In this document: piece after piece, positions 16,612-24,716 of the stretch
Position numbering within the stretch: position 1 is the first letter of the stretch
How the letters are laid out: each line of letters starts with the position of its first letter
Assembly (NCBI RefSeq): GCF_001905465.1
Contig: NZ_LISX01000019.1
Coordinates: forward strand, 42,098-106,097
Source of the DNA: Kitasatospora sp. CB01950
GTDB lineage: Bacteria; Actinomycetota; Actinomycetes; Streptomycetales; Streptomycetaceae
Reading direction: 5' to 3'
DNA length: 64,000 nucleotides
Notes under the pieces: generated by a model
Databases searched by the model: none
The model's input: the letters and a program-made list of their open reading frames with translations, nothing else
What the model was told of the DNA's origin: nothing
Made by a program: the position numbers and the translations under genes

Positions 16612-18642
16612 TCAGATCGCGGGTGCGGGGTGGACGGACAGCTGCCAGGCGGCCTCGGTGGCGGCCGCCGCGCAGCCGATCAGCAGTCCGGAGGAGGTGG
16701 TGCGCAGGACGATTTCCGGCGCGCCGGGCCCGTCGGTGGCGGGCGCGAGGTGCAGCCACTGGCCGCTGGTGAGCCGGACGGCCGCGGCGGACGCCCAGAC
16801 CTGCCGGAAGGCGGTGGCGTCGAGCTCGTGGCGCCGGCCGGCGGAGTGCAGCACCACGGCGGTGCCCGCCGGGGTGTCGGGGGTGAGCCAGAGCACCGTC
16901 TCCTCGTCCGCGCCGGGGGCGTGGACGTCGATCCGGACCGGCTCGGCGGCCTGCTCGGGGGCGGTGACCTCCCAGCTGATCCGCTCCTGCGGGGCGGCCA
17001 GGCCGAACGGGTGCTTCTGCTCCCACTCGTGGACGGTCGGGACGCCCCAGCCGAGGCCGGTGGCGAGCGAGTGCCGGTGGTGCTCCAGGGTGACCCAGGC
17101 GCCTGCGCTCCAGCGCGGGTTGCAGCCGAAGGCGCGGGTGCGGGGGGCGGGGCTGCGCAGCACCTTGGTGCCGTTCTCGGTCCAGGAGGTGATTCCGCCG
17201 GCGTTCGCCTTGACGGTCACCTTCCGTTCGCCGGTGGCGGGTTCGGCCGCTGCGGTGGTGCGGGGGGTGGTGGCGTGGTCGGCGCCGGTGCGGAGTTCGG
17301 TGCGCAGCCGGGCGGTGCCGTCGGCGTCGGGCTCCAGGTGGCGTTCGACCAGGGTGGTGTGGATCAGCCGGACCGGTCCGGCGGCCGGGAGGGAGATCCG
17401 GGTGGCGCCGTCGGTCCAGGCCAGGGTGGATCCGGCCGGCGCGGTCCGGGCGGCGGCGACCACCTCGGAGGTGTCGCGGACGCCGATGCCGGTGCCGATC
17501 GGGTGCTGGACGGTGATGGCGTCGGGGCCGGTCAGGGCGAAGTCGCCCTGGCGGAGTCCGACGGTCTGGAAGATCCGGCCGGGCCGGGTGGTGCAGGTGA
17601 ACTGCTGTTCCAGCACGCCCCGGTGGAGCGTGAGGGTGCCGGTGACCTGGTTGCCGCCGGTGGTCTCGCGGACCTGGACGCCGTGTTCGACGGGGTGGAT
17701 CTCCAGCTCGCGGGCCTGGCCTTCGCGCCAGCCGGCCGAGCGGTCGGCCTCGGCGCTGGGCCAGGTGGAGACGAAGACCGGTCCGTGGTGGCCCTCGGCG
17801 TGCACAGTGAGGGTGCCTTCGGCGGTGTCCAGTTCGGCGGTGAGGCCGCTGTCGCCGAAGCGGTGCGGTTCGGCCGGCGCCTGGATCCGGACCTCGTACG
17901 GCGGTTCGGCGATCTTCAGCGGGCGGGTGGCGCCGTCGGGGGTGGTGAGCGCCGCGTCCAGCATCAGGCCGCGGTCCACGTCGATGGTGGCGTCGAGCTT
18001 GAACTCGCCGAGGGCCAGAGCGTAGGCGACGGTGCGGATTCCGTCCACCACCCGTACGTCGGAACGGAGTTCGTCGTCGCGGCCGCCGGCGACGTTGCCG
18101 AAGCTGCTGAGCTGGCCGAGCGCCGCCAGCGCCTCGGGGTCGAGGTCGTGGAAGACGCTGCGCAGGATCAGCGGGATGTAGTTGTGCAGCTCGACGTTGC
18201 CGTCCTCGCCGGGGATGGTCTCGCCGACCGACACGCAGCCGACCCGCCGGTACAGCTTGAAGGCGACGGTGTTGGCCGGGTTGACGGTCAGGCGGAGCAC
18301 CAGGCAGCCGCAGCGCATCATCCATTCGACGGCTTCGGTGAACAGCCGTCCGGTGATGACGCCGTTGCGGTAGGCCGGGGCGACGAAGAACATGTCGGCG
18401 ATGAGCTCGCCGGCCCGGGCGGAGCGGCGTCCGGTGCTGTGGAACAGCCCGAAGGTGCCCACCACCCGGCCTTCGTCGACGGCGATCAGGAACGTCGCGG
18501 TGTCGCGTTCGGCGAGTTCCCGTTCGAGTTCGTCGCCGGTGATTCCGCCCGCCACCGGGTTGGGGTTGTCGCGGTGACGGTTGTACAGCTCGGCGATGTC
18601 ATGCGCGTCGCCCTCCTGGTACGGGCGGATCGTGATGGACAT
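16612..18642 (-). CDS. GNAT acyltransferase fused to a large beta-rich domain
   Basis: A 676-residue protein. Residues 1 to about 165 are a GNAT fold: MSITIRPYQEGDAHDIAELY, then FLIAVDEGRVVGTFGLF, the acyl-CoA/ACP-binding segment APAYRNGVITGRLF and TVAFKLYRRVGC. Residues about 190-676 form a long, strand-rich region with many TL/TV alternations and no motif I recognise. It looks like sugar-mutarotase or glycosidase beta-sandwiches, but I cannot assign it. In goadvionin-type pathways GNAT enzymes transfer a polyketide acyl chain from a carrier protein to a peptide amine. A similar acyl-to-amine joining step here is an inference. It sits between the dehydratase and the GcvT-like gene in the operon. 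Confidence 0.7.
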   Translation of the reverse strand: MSITIRPYQEGDAHDIAELYNRHRDNPNPVAGGITGDELERELAERDTATFLIAVDEGRVVGTFGLFHSTGRRSARAGELIADMFFVAPAYRNGVITGRLFTEAVEWMMRCGCLVLRLTVNPANTVAFKLYRRVGCVSVGETIPGEDGNVELHNYIPLILRSVFHDLDPEALAALGQLSSFGNVAGGRDDELRSDVRVVDGIRTVAYALALGEFKLDATIDVDRGLMLDAALTTPDGATRPLKIAEPPYEVRIQAPAEPHRFGDSGLTAELDTAEGTLTVHAEGHHGPVFVSTWPSAEADRSAGWREGQARELEIHPVEHGVQVRETTGGNQVTGTLTLHRGVLEQQFTCTTRPGRIFQTVGLRQGDFALTGPDAITVQHPIGTGIGVRDTSEVVAAARTAPAGSTLAWTDGATRISLPAAGPVRLIHTTLVERHLEPDADGTARLRTELRTGADHATTPRTTAAAEPATGERKVTVKANAGGITSWTENGTKVLRSPAPRTRAFGCNPRWSAGAWVTLEHHRHSLATGLGWGVPTVHEWEQKHPFGLAAPQERISWEVTAPEQAAEPVRIDVHAPGADEETVLWLTPDTPAGTAVVLHSAGRRHELDATAFRQVWASAAAVRLTSGQWLHLAPATDGPGAPEIVLRTTSSGLLIGCAAAATEAAWQLSVHPAPAI

Positions 18643-18685
18643 TCCACACCTCCTTGTCTGATCCGGTGGGGTGGCCGGGGACGGC

Positions 18686-19201
18686 TCAGCCCTTGCGTTC
18701 GGTGGTGACGATCAGCGAGCCGGCGGCGGCGAGTTCGGTGCCGACGGAGGCCCGGACGGAGACGGAGCGCAGGCCGCCGAGCTTCTGGCCGAGCTTGGCC
18801 TCCAGGGTGAGCTGGTCGCCGGGGACGACCAGCCGGGAGAACTTCATCGAGCTGATCGAGCCGAGGTAGCCGACGCTCGACGACGGGTCGCCCTCGGCCG
18901 GCGCGGGAGCCTCCAGCAGCTCGGCGACGTAGACCACGGCGACCAGCTGGGCCATCGCCTCGACGATCATCACGCCGGGCATGATCGAGTGGTCGGGGTA
19001 GTGGCCGGCGAAGAACGGCTCGTTCACCGAGACGCTCTTGATGCCGCGTCCGGAGACGCCGGGGACCACGTCGTACGCGCGGTCGATCATCAGCATCGGC
19101 CAGCGGTGCGGCAGCATCCGCTTGATGTCGTCGGAGGAGTAGGCGAAGGTCTTCGGCTTCTCCTTGGCGACCGGCCGGGTGGGTGCGACGGCAGTGGCCA
19201 C
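18686..19201 (-). CDS. FabZ-like 3-hydroxyacyl-ACP dehydratase
   Basis: A 171-residue hot-dog-fold dehydratase. Catalytic His67 lies in FFAGHYPDHSIMPG and Glu81 in MIVEAMAQ. The entry motif MLPHRWPMLMIDR is standard for FabZ. It removes water from 3-hydroxyacyl-ACP to give a trans-2-enoyl chain. With the KS-CLF, ketoreductase and carrier protein but no enoyl reductase in view, repeated cycles would give an unsaturated, polyene-like acyl group. GTG start, 2 bases after the carrier-protein stop. The N-terminal 18 residues are longer than in housekeeping FabZ. Confidence 0.9.
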   Translation of the reverse strand: MATAVAPTRPVAKEKPKTFAYSSDDIKRMLPHRWPMLMIDRAYDVVPGVSGRGIKSVSVNEPFFAGHYPDHSIMPGVMIVEAMAQLVAVVYVAELLEAPAPAEGDPSSSVGYLGSISSMKFSRLVVPGDQLTLEAKLGQKLGGLRSVSVRASVGTELAAAGSLIVTTERKG

Positions 19202-19203
19202 GG

Positions 19204-19494
19204 TCAGACCTCGCGGGCTTCGATGAAGTCGACCAGGGCGTTGATGGAGCCGAAGGCCTCGAAGTCGTCGTCGCTGATCAGCACGTCGTACTCGTTGTTG
19301 ATCATGACGACGATCTCCAGGGTGTCCAGCGAGTCCATCTCCAGGCCGCGGCCGAACAGCGGCTGGTTGTCGGAGACGACCTCGGCCTCGGCGTCCAGGC
19401 CCAGGCGGTCGATGATCATCGACTTGATCTTGAGGTTCTTCTCCAGGCGCTGCTCGGCCTGGGTCCGGACGTCCTCGAAGGTGGCGGTGGACAT
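19204..19494 (-). CDS. acyl carrier protein (chain-extension)
   Basis: A 96-residue discrete carrier protein. The phosphopantetheine serine is in GLEMDSLDTLEIVV, a close variant of the usual DSL motif, followed by acidic helices (NNEYDVLISDDDFEAFGSI). It sits directly upstream of the dehydratase and near the ketoreductase, so it probably carries the growing chain for the KS-CLF fusion. It is distinct from the second carrier protein at 25933, which is linked to the ligase. Confidence 0.92.
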   Translation of the reverse strand: MSTATFEDVRTQAEQRLEKNLKIKSMIIDRLGLDAEAEVVSDNQPLFGRGLEMDSLDTLEIVVMINNEYDVLISDDDFEAFGSINALVDFIEAREV

Positions 19495-19544
19495 GATGTG
19501 CCTTTCCGTTGGGAGTTGATGGAACGTCAGTTCGATGCGAGGGG

Positions 19545-20300
19545 TCAGCTGTAGAGCATCCCGCCGTCGACGGTGAGCACCTTGGCGGTGATGTACGAGG
19601 CCGCCGGGCTGGCCAGGAAGACCGCCGCCTGCGCGACCTCCTCCGGGGTGCCCATCCGTCCCAGCGGGATCGCCGCCGCGGCCTCCTTCAGCTGGGCGCG
19701 GGGCACCTTCTTCACCATGTCGGTGTCGATGAAGCCCGGGGCGACCACGTTGACCCGGATGCCCTTGGGGGCGCCCTCGTAGGCCAGGGTCTTCGCCATC
19801 GCGATCACCCCGCCCTTGGAGGCGGCGTAGTTGGCCTGGCCGACCCGGCCGGCGATGCCCGAGGTGGAGGCGATGAAGACGATCGACCCGCCGCTCGCGT
19901 ACATCTGCTTGGTGGCCTCACGGGCGGTCAGGAAGGCGCCCGTCAGGTTGGTGGAGATCACCTCCTGCCACTTGGCGGCGCTCATCGCCGCGAAGTGGCC
20001 GTCGGCGGTGATGCCCGAGTTGAGGACCGCGACGTCCACGCCGCCCCAGGCGGTGCGGATCTCCTTGTACATCGCGGTGACCTGCGCCTCGTCGGACACG
20101 TCGGCCTGCACCAGCAGCGCCTTGCGGCCGAGGCCCTCGATCTTCTCCGCCAGCTGCTCGGCCTTGCCGGCGCTGGAGCGGTAGTTGAGCGCGACGTCGC
20201 AGCCGTGCTCGGCCAGGTGCAGCGCGATCGCCGCGCCGATGCCCCGGGAGGCCCCGGTGACGACGGCCCTGGTGCCTTCGGTGAACAGCTGCTGACTCAT
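19545..20300 (-). CDS. FabG-like 3-oxoacyl-ACP reductase (SDR)
   Basis: A 251-residue short-chain dehydrogenase. The NAD(P) site is VVTGASRGIGAAIAL. The catalytic set is seen as NSGI, a Ser in ASTSG, and YAASKGG with Tyr and Lys. The C-terminus ends in LTVDGGMLYS as usual for FabG. It would reduce the 3-ketoacyl intermediate made by the KS-CLF. Its ATG overlaps the SbnB stop (ATGA). About 50 bases separate it from the carrier-protein gene downstream. Confidence 0.93.
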   Translation of the reverse strand: MSQQLFTEGTRAVVTGASRGIGAAIALHLAEHGCDVALNYRSSAGKAEQLAEKIEGLGRKALLVQADVSDEAQVTAMYKEIRTAWGGVDVAVLNSGITADGHFAAMSAAKWQEVISTNLTGAFLTAREATKQMYASGGSIVFIASTSGIAGRVGQANYAASKGGVIAMAKTLAYEGAPKGIRVNVVAPGFIDTDMVKKVPRAQLKEAAAAIPLGRMGTPEEVAQAAVFLASPAASYITAKVLTVDGGMLYS

Positions 20301-21325
20301 GCCGCGCTCCCGGCGAGGTTGGAGGTGACCTTGTGGCTGCCCGGGTCGAAGCCGTCGACCTCGGTGCCCAGCCCGCGCTTCTCGGCGAGGTTCAGCACCG
20401 CCTCGGCGACCGCCAGGTCGAGCACGCCCAGGCCGAACGGGGCGAACACCACGGTGCGGGCGGCGGGCAGTTCGGCGGTGCCGTCGAGCAGCGCGCCGAT
20501 CTCGGCGGTGACGAAGCGGCGGTGGCCGGCCTGCTGTTCGGCCTTGTGCAGCGAGGTCTGCTCGCGGATCGCGTGGTCCGCGTCGTCGGTGACGTTGACG
20601 GCGCCCAGCACCGAGGAGACCGACAGGTCGCGCAGCGACAGGTGCAGGATCACCTGCCCGTCCGGGCGGCTCGGGTAGTCCGCCAGGTCCAGCCAGTACG
20701 AGGAGTCGGTGGTGGCGATCGACACGGTGTCGGCGGTCAGCGCCTGGCCCAGCGTCACGGCCTTGAACTCGACGTCCGGGTACTCGGCGGCGAGCTCCGC
20801 GGCGAACACCTTGGCCCGCTCCGGGAAGGCGTCCTGGAGCAGCACGGTCTCCAGGCCCTCGTGCACCTGGGTGAGGAAGTGCACCACCTGGTTGTTGATG
20901 GTGCCGCAGCCGACCAGGCCGACGGTGCGGACCTCGCGTCCGGCGTTCAGCAGCCCGGAGGCGAGCGCCGCGCCGGCCGCGGTGCGGACCGCGGAGATCT
21001 GGCTGCCCTCCATCAGGGCGAGCGGGTAGCCGCACTCCAGGTCGTTCAGGATGCACAGCGAACTGGCGCGCTGCATACCGCGGTTGACGTTCTCCGGGAA
21101 GGACGAGATCCACTTCAGGCCCATCACCGGGGCCGGTCCGCCGAGGTAGGCGGGCAGCGCGATGATCCGCGACTCGGAGCGGTGCAGCGGGCGCAGGAAG
21201 GTGGAGAACGGGAGGTCGGACTTGCCCTGGCTGTGCAGGACGTAGGCGTTGCGCACCAGGTCGATGACGGTGGAGTCGAGGTCCGCGAGCGCGGTCCGGA
21301 CGTCCTCCCGGCCGAGGATTCTCAT
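20297..21325 (-). CDS. sbnB: SbnB-like N-((2S)-2-amino-2-carboxyethyl)-L-glutamate dehydrogenase
   Basis: A 342-residue member of the ornithine-cyclodeaminase/mu-crystallin family. The NAD-binding turn is VGLVGCGTINNQV, and the N-terminal region has RIIALPAYLGG and MGLKWISSFPENV. In staphyloferrin B biosynthesis SbnB oxidises the adduct made by SbnA, releasing L-2,3-diaminopropionate and 2-oxoglutarate. The adjacent SbnA homologue, with an ATGA overlap, makes this assignment firm. Diaminopropionate is therefore a likely building block of the product. The C-terminus FDPGSHKVTSNLAGSAA ends at the FabG start. Confidence 0.88.
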   Translation of the reverse strand: MRILGREDVRTALADLDSTVIDLVRNAYVLHSQGKSDLPFSTFLRPLHRSESRIIALPAYLGGPAPVMGLKWISSFPENVNRGMQRASSLCILNDLECGYPLALMEGSQISAVRTAAGAALASGLLNAGREVRTVGLVGCGTINNQVVHFLTQVHEGLETVLLQDAFPERAKVFAAELAAEYPDVEFKAVTLGQALTADTVSIATTDSSYWLDLADYPSRPDGQVILHLSLRDLSVSSVLGAVNVTDDADHAIREQTSLHKAEQQAGHRRFVTAEIGALLDGTAELPAARTVVFAPFGLGVLDLAVAEAVLNLAEKRGLGTEVDGFDPGSHKVTSNLAGSAA

Positions 21326-22377
21326 GACTGGCTCTCTTCGTGGTCGGCCTGCGGCAGGTACTGCCGGAGGTAGGACTCGACCCACTGGTCGTCGTAGATG
21401 GTGTCGAGGTAGCGGTCGCCGCCGTCCGGGAGCACGGCGACGCAGGTGGCGCCCGGCTCGATCCAGTCGGTGGACTGCTGGAGGGCGGCGATCACCGCGC
21501 CGGACGAGCCGCCGGCCAGCACGGATTCCTCGGCCAGCAGGCTGCGGCAGCCCCGGATGCACTCCGAGTCGGTCACCTTGACCACCCGGTCCGCGAGGCC
21601 CGGGCGCAGCAGGGCGGGGACGACCGCCGCGCCGTGGCCGGGGATGGTGCGCCGGTGCGAGGACTCCCAGGGCTCCGGCGGGCCGAAGATCACGCTGCCC
21701 ACGGCGTCCACGGCGACCACCCGGGTGGGCAGTCCCTGGTCCTGGATGAACTCGGCGCAGCCGCGCAGGGTGCCGGTGGTGCCGGCCGCCAGGAACAGGT
21801 AGTCGGGGGCGGCGGGGAGGGCCTCCACGATCTCCCGCATGGTGGTGTGGTGAGCCCGCGAGTTGTCCTCGTTGGCGTACTGGTTGGGCCACCAGGCGTC
21901 GGGGACGGTGGCCAGCAGGTGCCTGACCCGGCCGATCCGGGCGGGCAGGTACTCGCCGGTGGCGGGGTCGCGGTGTTCGACCACCTCCACCCGGGCGCCG
22001 TAGGCCCGCATGATGGCGAGGTTCTGCGGGGTGGTGCGCGGGTCGACCACGATGATCAGGCCGAGCCGGTAGAAGTTGCAGAGCTGGGCGAGCGCGATGC
22101 CCAGGTTCCCGGAGGAGGACTCCACCACGGTGGAGACCCCGGGCACGATCCGTCCGGTGGCGATGGCCTGCTCGACCATCGACTTGGCGGCGCGGTCCTT
22201 GATGGAGCCGCCGGGGTTGAACCGCTCGCACTTGGCGAAGACCTGGAAGCGGCTCGGCGGGAAGAGTCGGTCCAGCGCCACCAGCGGCGTGCCGCCGATC
22301 GTGGCGACGATGTCGGGGTCCGACGGACGGTGCGGGCGGACCCGCAGCCCGGCGCCGTCGGGGACGAGCACGGTCAT
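21322..22377 (-). CDS. sbnA: SbnA-like PLP-dependent N-(2-amino-2-carboxyethyl)-glutamate synthase
   Basis: A 351-residue cysteine-synthase-fold enzyme. The PLP lysine lies in NPGGSIKDRAAKS, the substrate loop is ESSSGNLGIALAQL, and a Gly-rich phosphate-binding turn is AAGTTGTLRG. SbnA joins O-phospho-L-serine and L-glutamate; SbnB then yields L-2,3-diaminopropionate. It overlaps both neighbours by ATGA. Together the pair supplies a diamine amino acid, presumably for amide formation with the acyl chain or for activation by the ligase/carrier pair. Confidence 0.88.
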   Translation of the reverse strand: MTVLVPDGAGLRVRPHRPSDPDIVATIGGTPLVALDRLFPPSRFQVFAKCERFNPGGSIKDRAAKSMVEQAIATGRIVPGVSTVVESSSGNLGIALAQLCNFYRLGLIIVVDPRTTPQNLAIMRAYGARVEVVEHRDPATGEYLPARIGRVRHLLATVPDAWWPNQYANEDNSRAHHTTMREIVEALPAAPDYLFLAAGTTGTLRGCAEFIQDQGLPTRVVAVDAVGSVIFGPPEPWESSHRRTIPGHGAAVVPALLRPGLADRVVKVTDSECIRGCRSLLAEESVLAGGSSGAVIAALQQSTDWIEPGATCVAVLPDGGDRYLDTIYDDQWVESYLRQYLPQADHEESQS

Positions 22378-24716
22378 TCCGGCACCTTTCGGCTGATCTG
22401 GAGCCGAAGCTCACTGACGTACTGCTCGCCGTCGGCGTCGGGCAGCCAGGACTCCTCGGGGGCCGGCAGCGGTTCGCTGACGGTCACCCTGGCGTCGGGG
22501 TCCGACTGCACCGCCCGGCGGACGAGGTTGGCGAAGGAGAGCACCAGCGTCGGGCTGGTGAAGTCGACCAGGGAGGGCTTCGTCTCCTCGGGGAACTTGA
22601 CGAAGGCCCGGTCGGGCAGCGCGTTGTCGGTGACCCAGCGGCGCACCGTCAGGTAGTCGCGGCTCCGGTCGGCCTTGGGCGCGAGGGCCACGCCGGTGGC
22701 GGGCAGCCGCCAGGTCTCGCGGAACAGCACCAGGTCGTCGAGGGTGACCCGGGGGGCGTGCGGGCGGTCCAGGCCGATCTTGAACGCGTCGCAGGCGATG
22801 ATCGAGATCAGCACCGCGAGCAGTTCGGAGAGGGTCCGGGTGCGGCCGTCGGAGGTGGTCGCGGTGAGCGTGCCGTCGGTCTCGGTGAGGGTGACGGCGA
22901 CGGCGGGCTCGATCCGGTCCCGCTGGTCGAACGGGGCGCGGGTGAAGCCGATCAGCCGGTCGCCCGCGCCGATCGGGGCGGGCACCATGCGGCCGCTGTT
23001 GCGCTTCCAGCCGACCGGCAGCAGCGGCACCAGCCGCTCGCCGCCGATCGCCCGGTTGACCTTGTCGCGCAGCGAGCCGGCGTCGGCCGTCCAGTCCAGG
23101 AACGGCAGGTCGAGGGTGGCCAGGCAGGCGTGCAACTCGCCGAGCACGACCAGGTGTCGACCACTGTTGACGGCGTCCACCGAGCGGGCGACGACCTGCA
23201 GGTCGGGGCTGTGCACGGCGAGGTGCGGGGAGCGCACCGGGCCGGTGGCGAACACCTCCCGGGTCTTCGCGGCGATCTTCTCGACGCTCAGGTCGATCCG
23301 GGTGGCGCCCTCGGGCACCTCGCCGATGACCTCGCGCCACTTCAGCGCGAGCTCCCGGACGGCCTGCTGCACGGGGTGGTTGTGCTCGCCCCAGAACAGC
23401 GCCAGGGTCTGCGGCCAGACGTCGGCGAGGGTGACGGCGGTGCCGGGGCGCTGCCGGGCGGCGGCCTTGCGGACCAGCTCGACCACCTCGGCCTCGACCA
23501 GTTCGGCGAGCCGGTTCCCGAACCAGTCGGCGGCGTCGGCGACCAGGGCGAGCGGACGGGCGATGCCGTCCAGGAAGTCCCGGCCGAGCTCCATCCGGCA
23601 GTCCCGCAGGGTGTCCTGGTAGACCAGGGTGCGGCCGGCGTAGGCCTTGCCCTCCTCGCGGGAGGCGGCCTGGCCGGTGGTCTCCACGAAGTACGCGTCC
23701 AGCGCGTCCAGCGCCTCGACCAGCTGCTCGGCGGTCTCCGCCCGGTCGATCTCGCCCTTGTGGCGGGCGAGTTCGGCGAGCACCGCGTCGTAGCGGACGA
23801 ACAGTTCGGGGTCGCCGATCGCCGAGACGCGGCGGCGCAGCACCTCCTCGGCGCGGACGTCGACCGGGATGTTGGCGTCCCAGCCGAGCACCCGCTGCCG
23901 GAGCAGCCGGTTCAGCGCCTTGTCGACGGCCGTGCGGGCGGTGGCGGCGTCCCAGCCGTGGTCGGCGATCAGCAGGTCGGTGATCTGCTCGGCGTTGCGG
24001 TCGCCGTCGGCGAGCCGCAGCACCTGCCCCTCCTCGGGGCGGAGCCGGACGGTCTTGCGGTTGGAGAGCACCAGCTGCTCGCCGTCCAGGTGGACGTCGG
24101 GGCGCAGCATCGGCGGGAACCACCAGCGGGCGCCGGGCTGTTCGGCCATCCAGTCGGCGATCGCGGCGACCGTCCAGCGTTCCAGCGAGGTGCGCGCGGC
24201 GGCGACCAGGGCGGGGCCGTGCTCGATGCCGATGGCCTGCTCGGTGCGGCCGACGCCGATCCACGCGCCGGGGCCGAAGAAGCCGATGGTCTCGGCCTTG
24301 GCGCAGTAGCGCAGCCAGTACATGGCGAGGGTGCGTTCGCGCTGGCGGCGCTTGGTCTCCTTGCCGCCGGGGGCGGCGAGCGAGTCGAGGATGCGGAAGA
24401 CGGTGCGGTTCTGCCAGGCGATCGCCAGCCGGAGCTTGGGGTCGGTGGCGAGGGCGGCGAGGCGGGCGGCCTCGGCGTCGACGTCGGCGCGGTAGGCGGT
24501 GTCGAACTCCTCGGCGGTGGCCTCGCCGGCGGCGAGCCGGGCGGCGGCGGCCGGGGCGAAGGCGCCGCCGATCAGGTCGAGGCCGGAGACCGGGAAGCCG
24601 GCGTTGCGGAGCAGTCCGACGCCCCAGACCTGCCAGTCGGAGCCGGCCAGCGGGTGGAGCGGGGCGAAGTCCGCCCAGTCCACGGCGCGGGCGGCCTCGA
24701 CGGCGGGGGCGGTCAT
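22374..24716 (-). CDS. LanB-type lantibiotic dehydratase, PEARL-like, without elimination domain
   Basis: A 780-residue protein of the lantibiotic dehydratase (LanB, tRNA-dependent) family. Recognisable stretches are LAMYWLRYCAKAETIGFFGP, KTVRLRPEEGQVLRLADGDR near residues 225-250, and GRTLVYQDTLRDCRMELGRD near the middle. Classical LanB proteins have about 1000 residues including a C-terminal glutamate-elimination domain. Here the chain ends in a short ELRLQISRKVPE segment and no such domain is seen. Short LanBs of this kind include PEARLs, which add an amino acid from aminoacyl-tRNA to the C-terminus of a peptide. The ATG at 24716 overlaps the aminotransferase stop. The substrate is unknown; the two small ORFs near 12 kb are candidates. 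Confidence 0.8.
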   Translation of the reverse strand: MTAPAVEAARAVDWADFAPLHPLAGSDWQVWGVGLLRNAGFPVSGLDLIGGAFAPAAAARLAAGEATAEEFDTAYRADVDAEAARLAALATDPKLRLAIAWQNRTVFRILDSLAAPGGKETKRRQRERTLAMYWLRYCAKAETIGFFGPGAWIGVGRTEQAIGIEHGPALVAAARTSLERWTVAAIADWMAEQPGARWWFPPMLRPDVHLDGEQLVLSNRKTVRLRPEEGQVLRLADGDRNAEQITDLLIADHGWDAATARTAVDKALNRLLRQRVLGWDANIPVDVRAEEVLRRRVSAIGDPELFVRYDAVLAELARHKGEIDRAETAEQLVEALDALDAYFVETTGQAASREEGKAYAGRTLVYQDTLRDCRMELGRDFLDGIARPLALVADAADWFGNRLAELVEAEVVELVRKAAARQRPGTAVTLADVWPQTLALFWGEHNHPVQQAVRELALKWREVIGEVPEGATRIDLSVEKIAAKTREVFATGPVRSPHLAVHSPDLQVVARSVDAVNSGRHLVVLGELHACLATLDLPFLDWTADAGSLRDKVNRAIGGERLVPLLPVGWKRNSGRMVPAPIGAGDRLIGFTRAPFDQRDRIEPAVAVTLTETDGTLTATTSDGRTRTLSELLAVLISIIACDAFKIGLDRPHAPRVTLDDLVLFRETWRLPATGVALAPKADRSRDYLTVRRWVTDNALPDRAFVKFPEETKPSLVDFTSPTLVLSFANLVRRAVQSDPDARVTVSEPLPAPEESWLPDADGEQYVSELRLQISRKVPE

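Noticed and set aside
13217..18325. A 1702-codon minus-strand open frame spanning KS-CLF, GcvT-like and part of the GNAT gene
   Set aside because: Only the part 13217-15538 is coding; beyond that the frame is an out-of-frame Arg/Pro/Gly-rich shadow of the GcvT and GNAT genes, which is common at this GC content.
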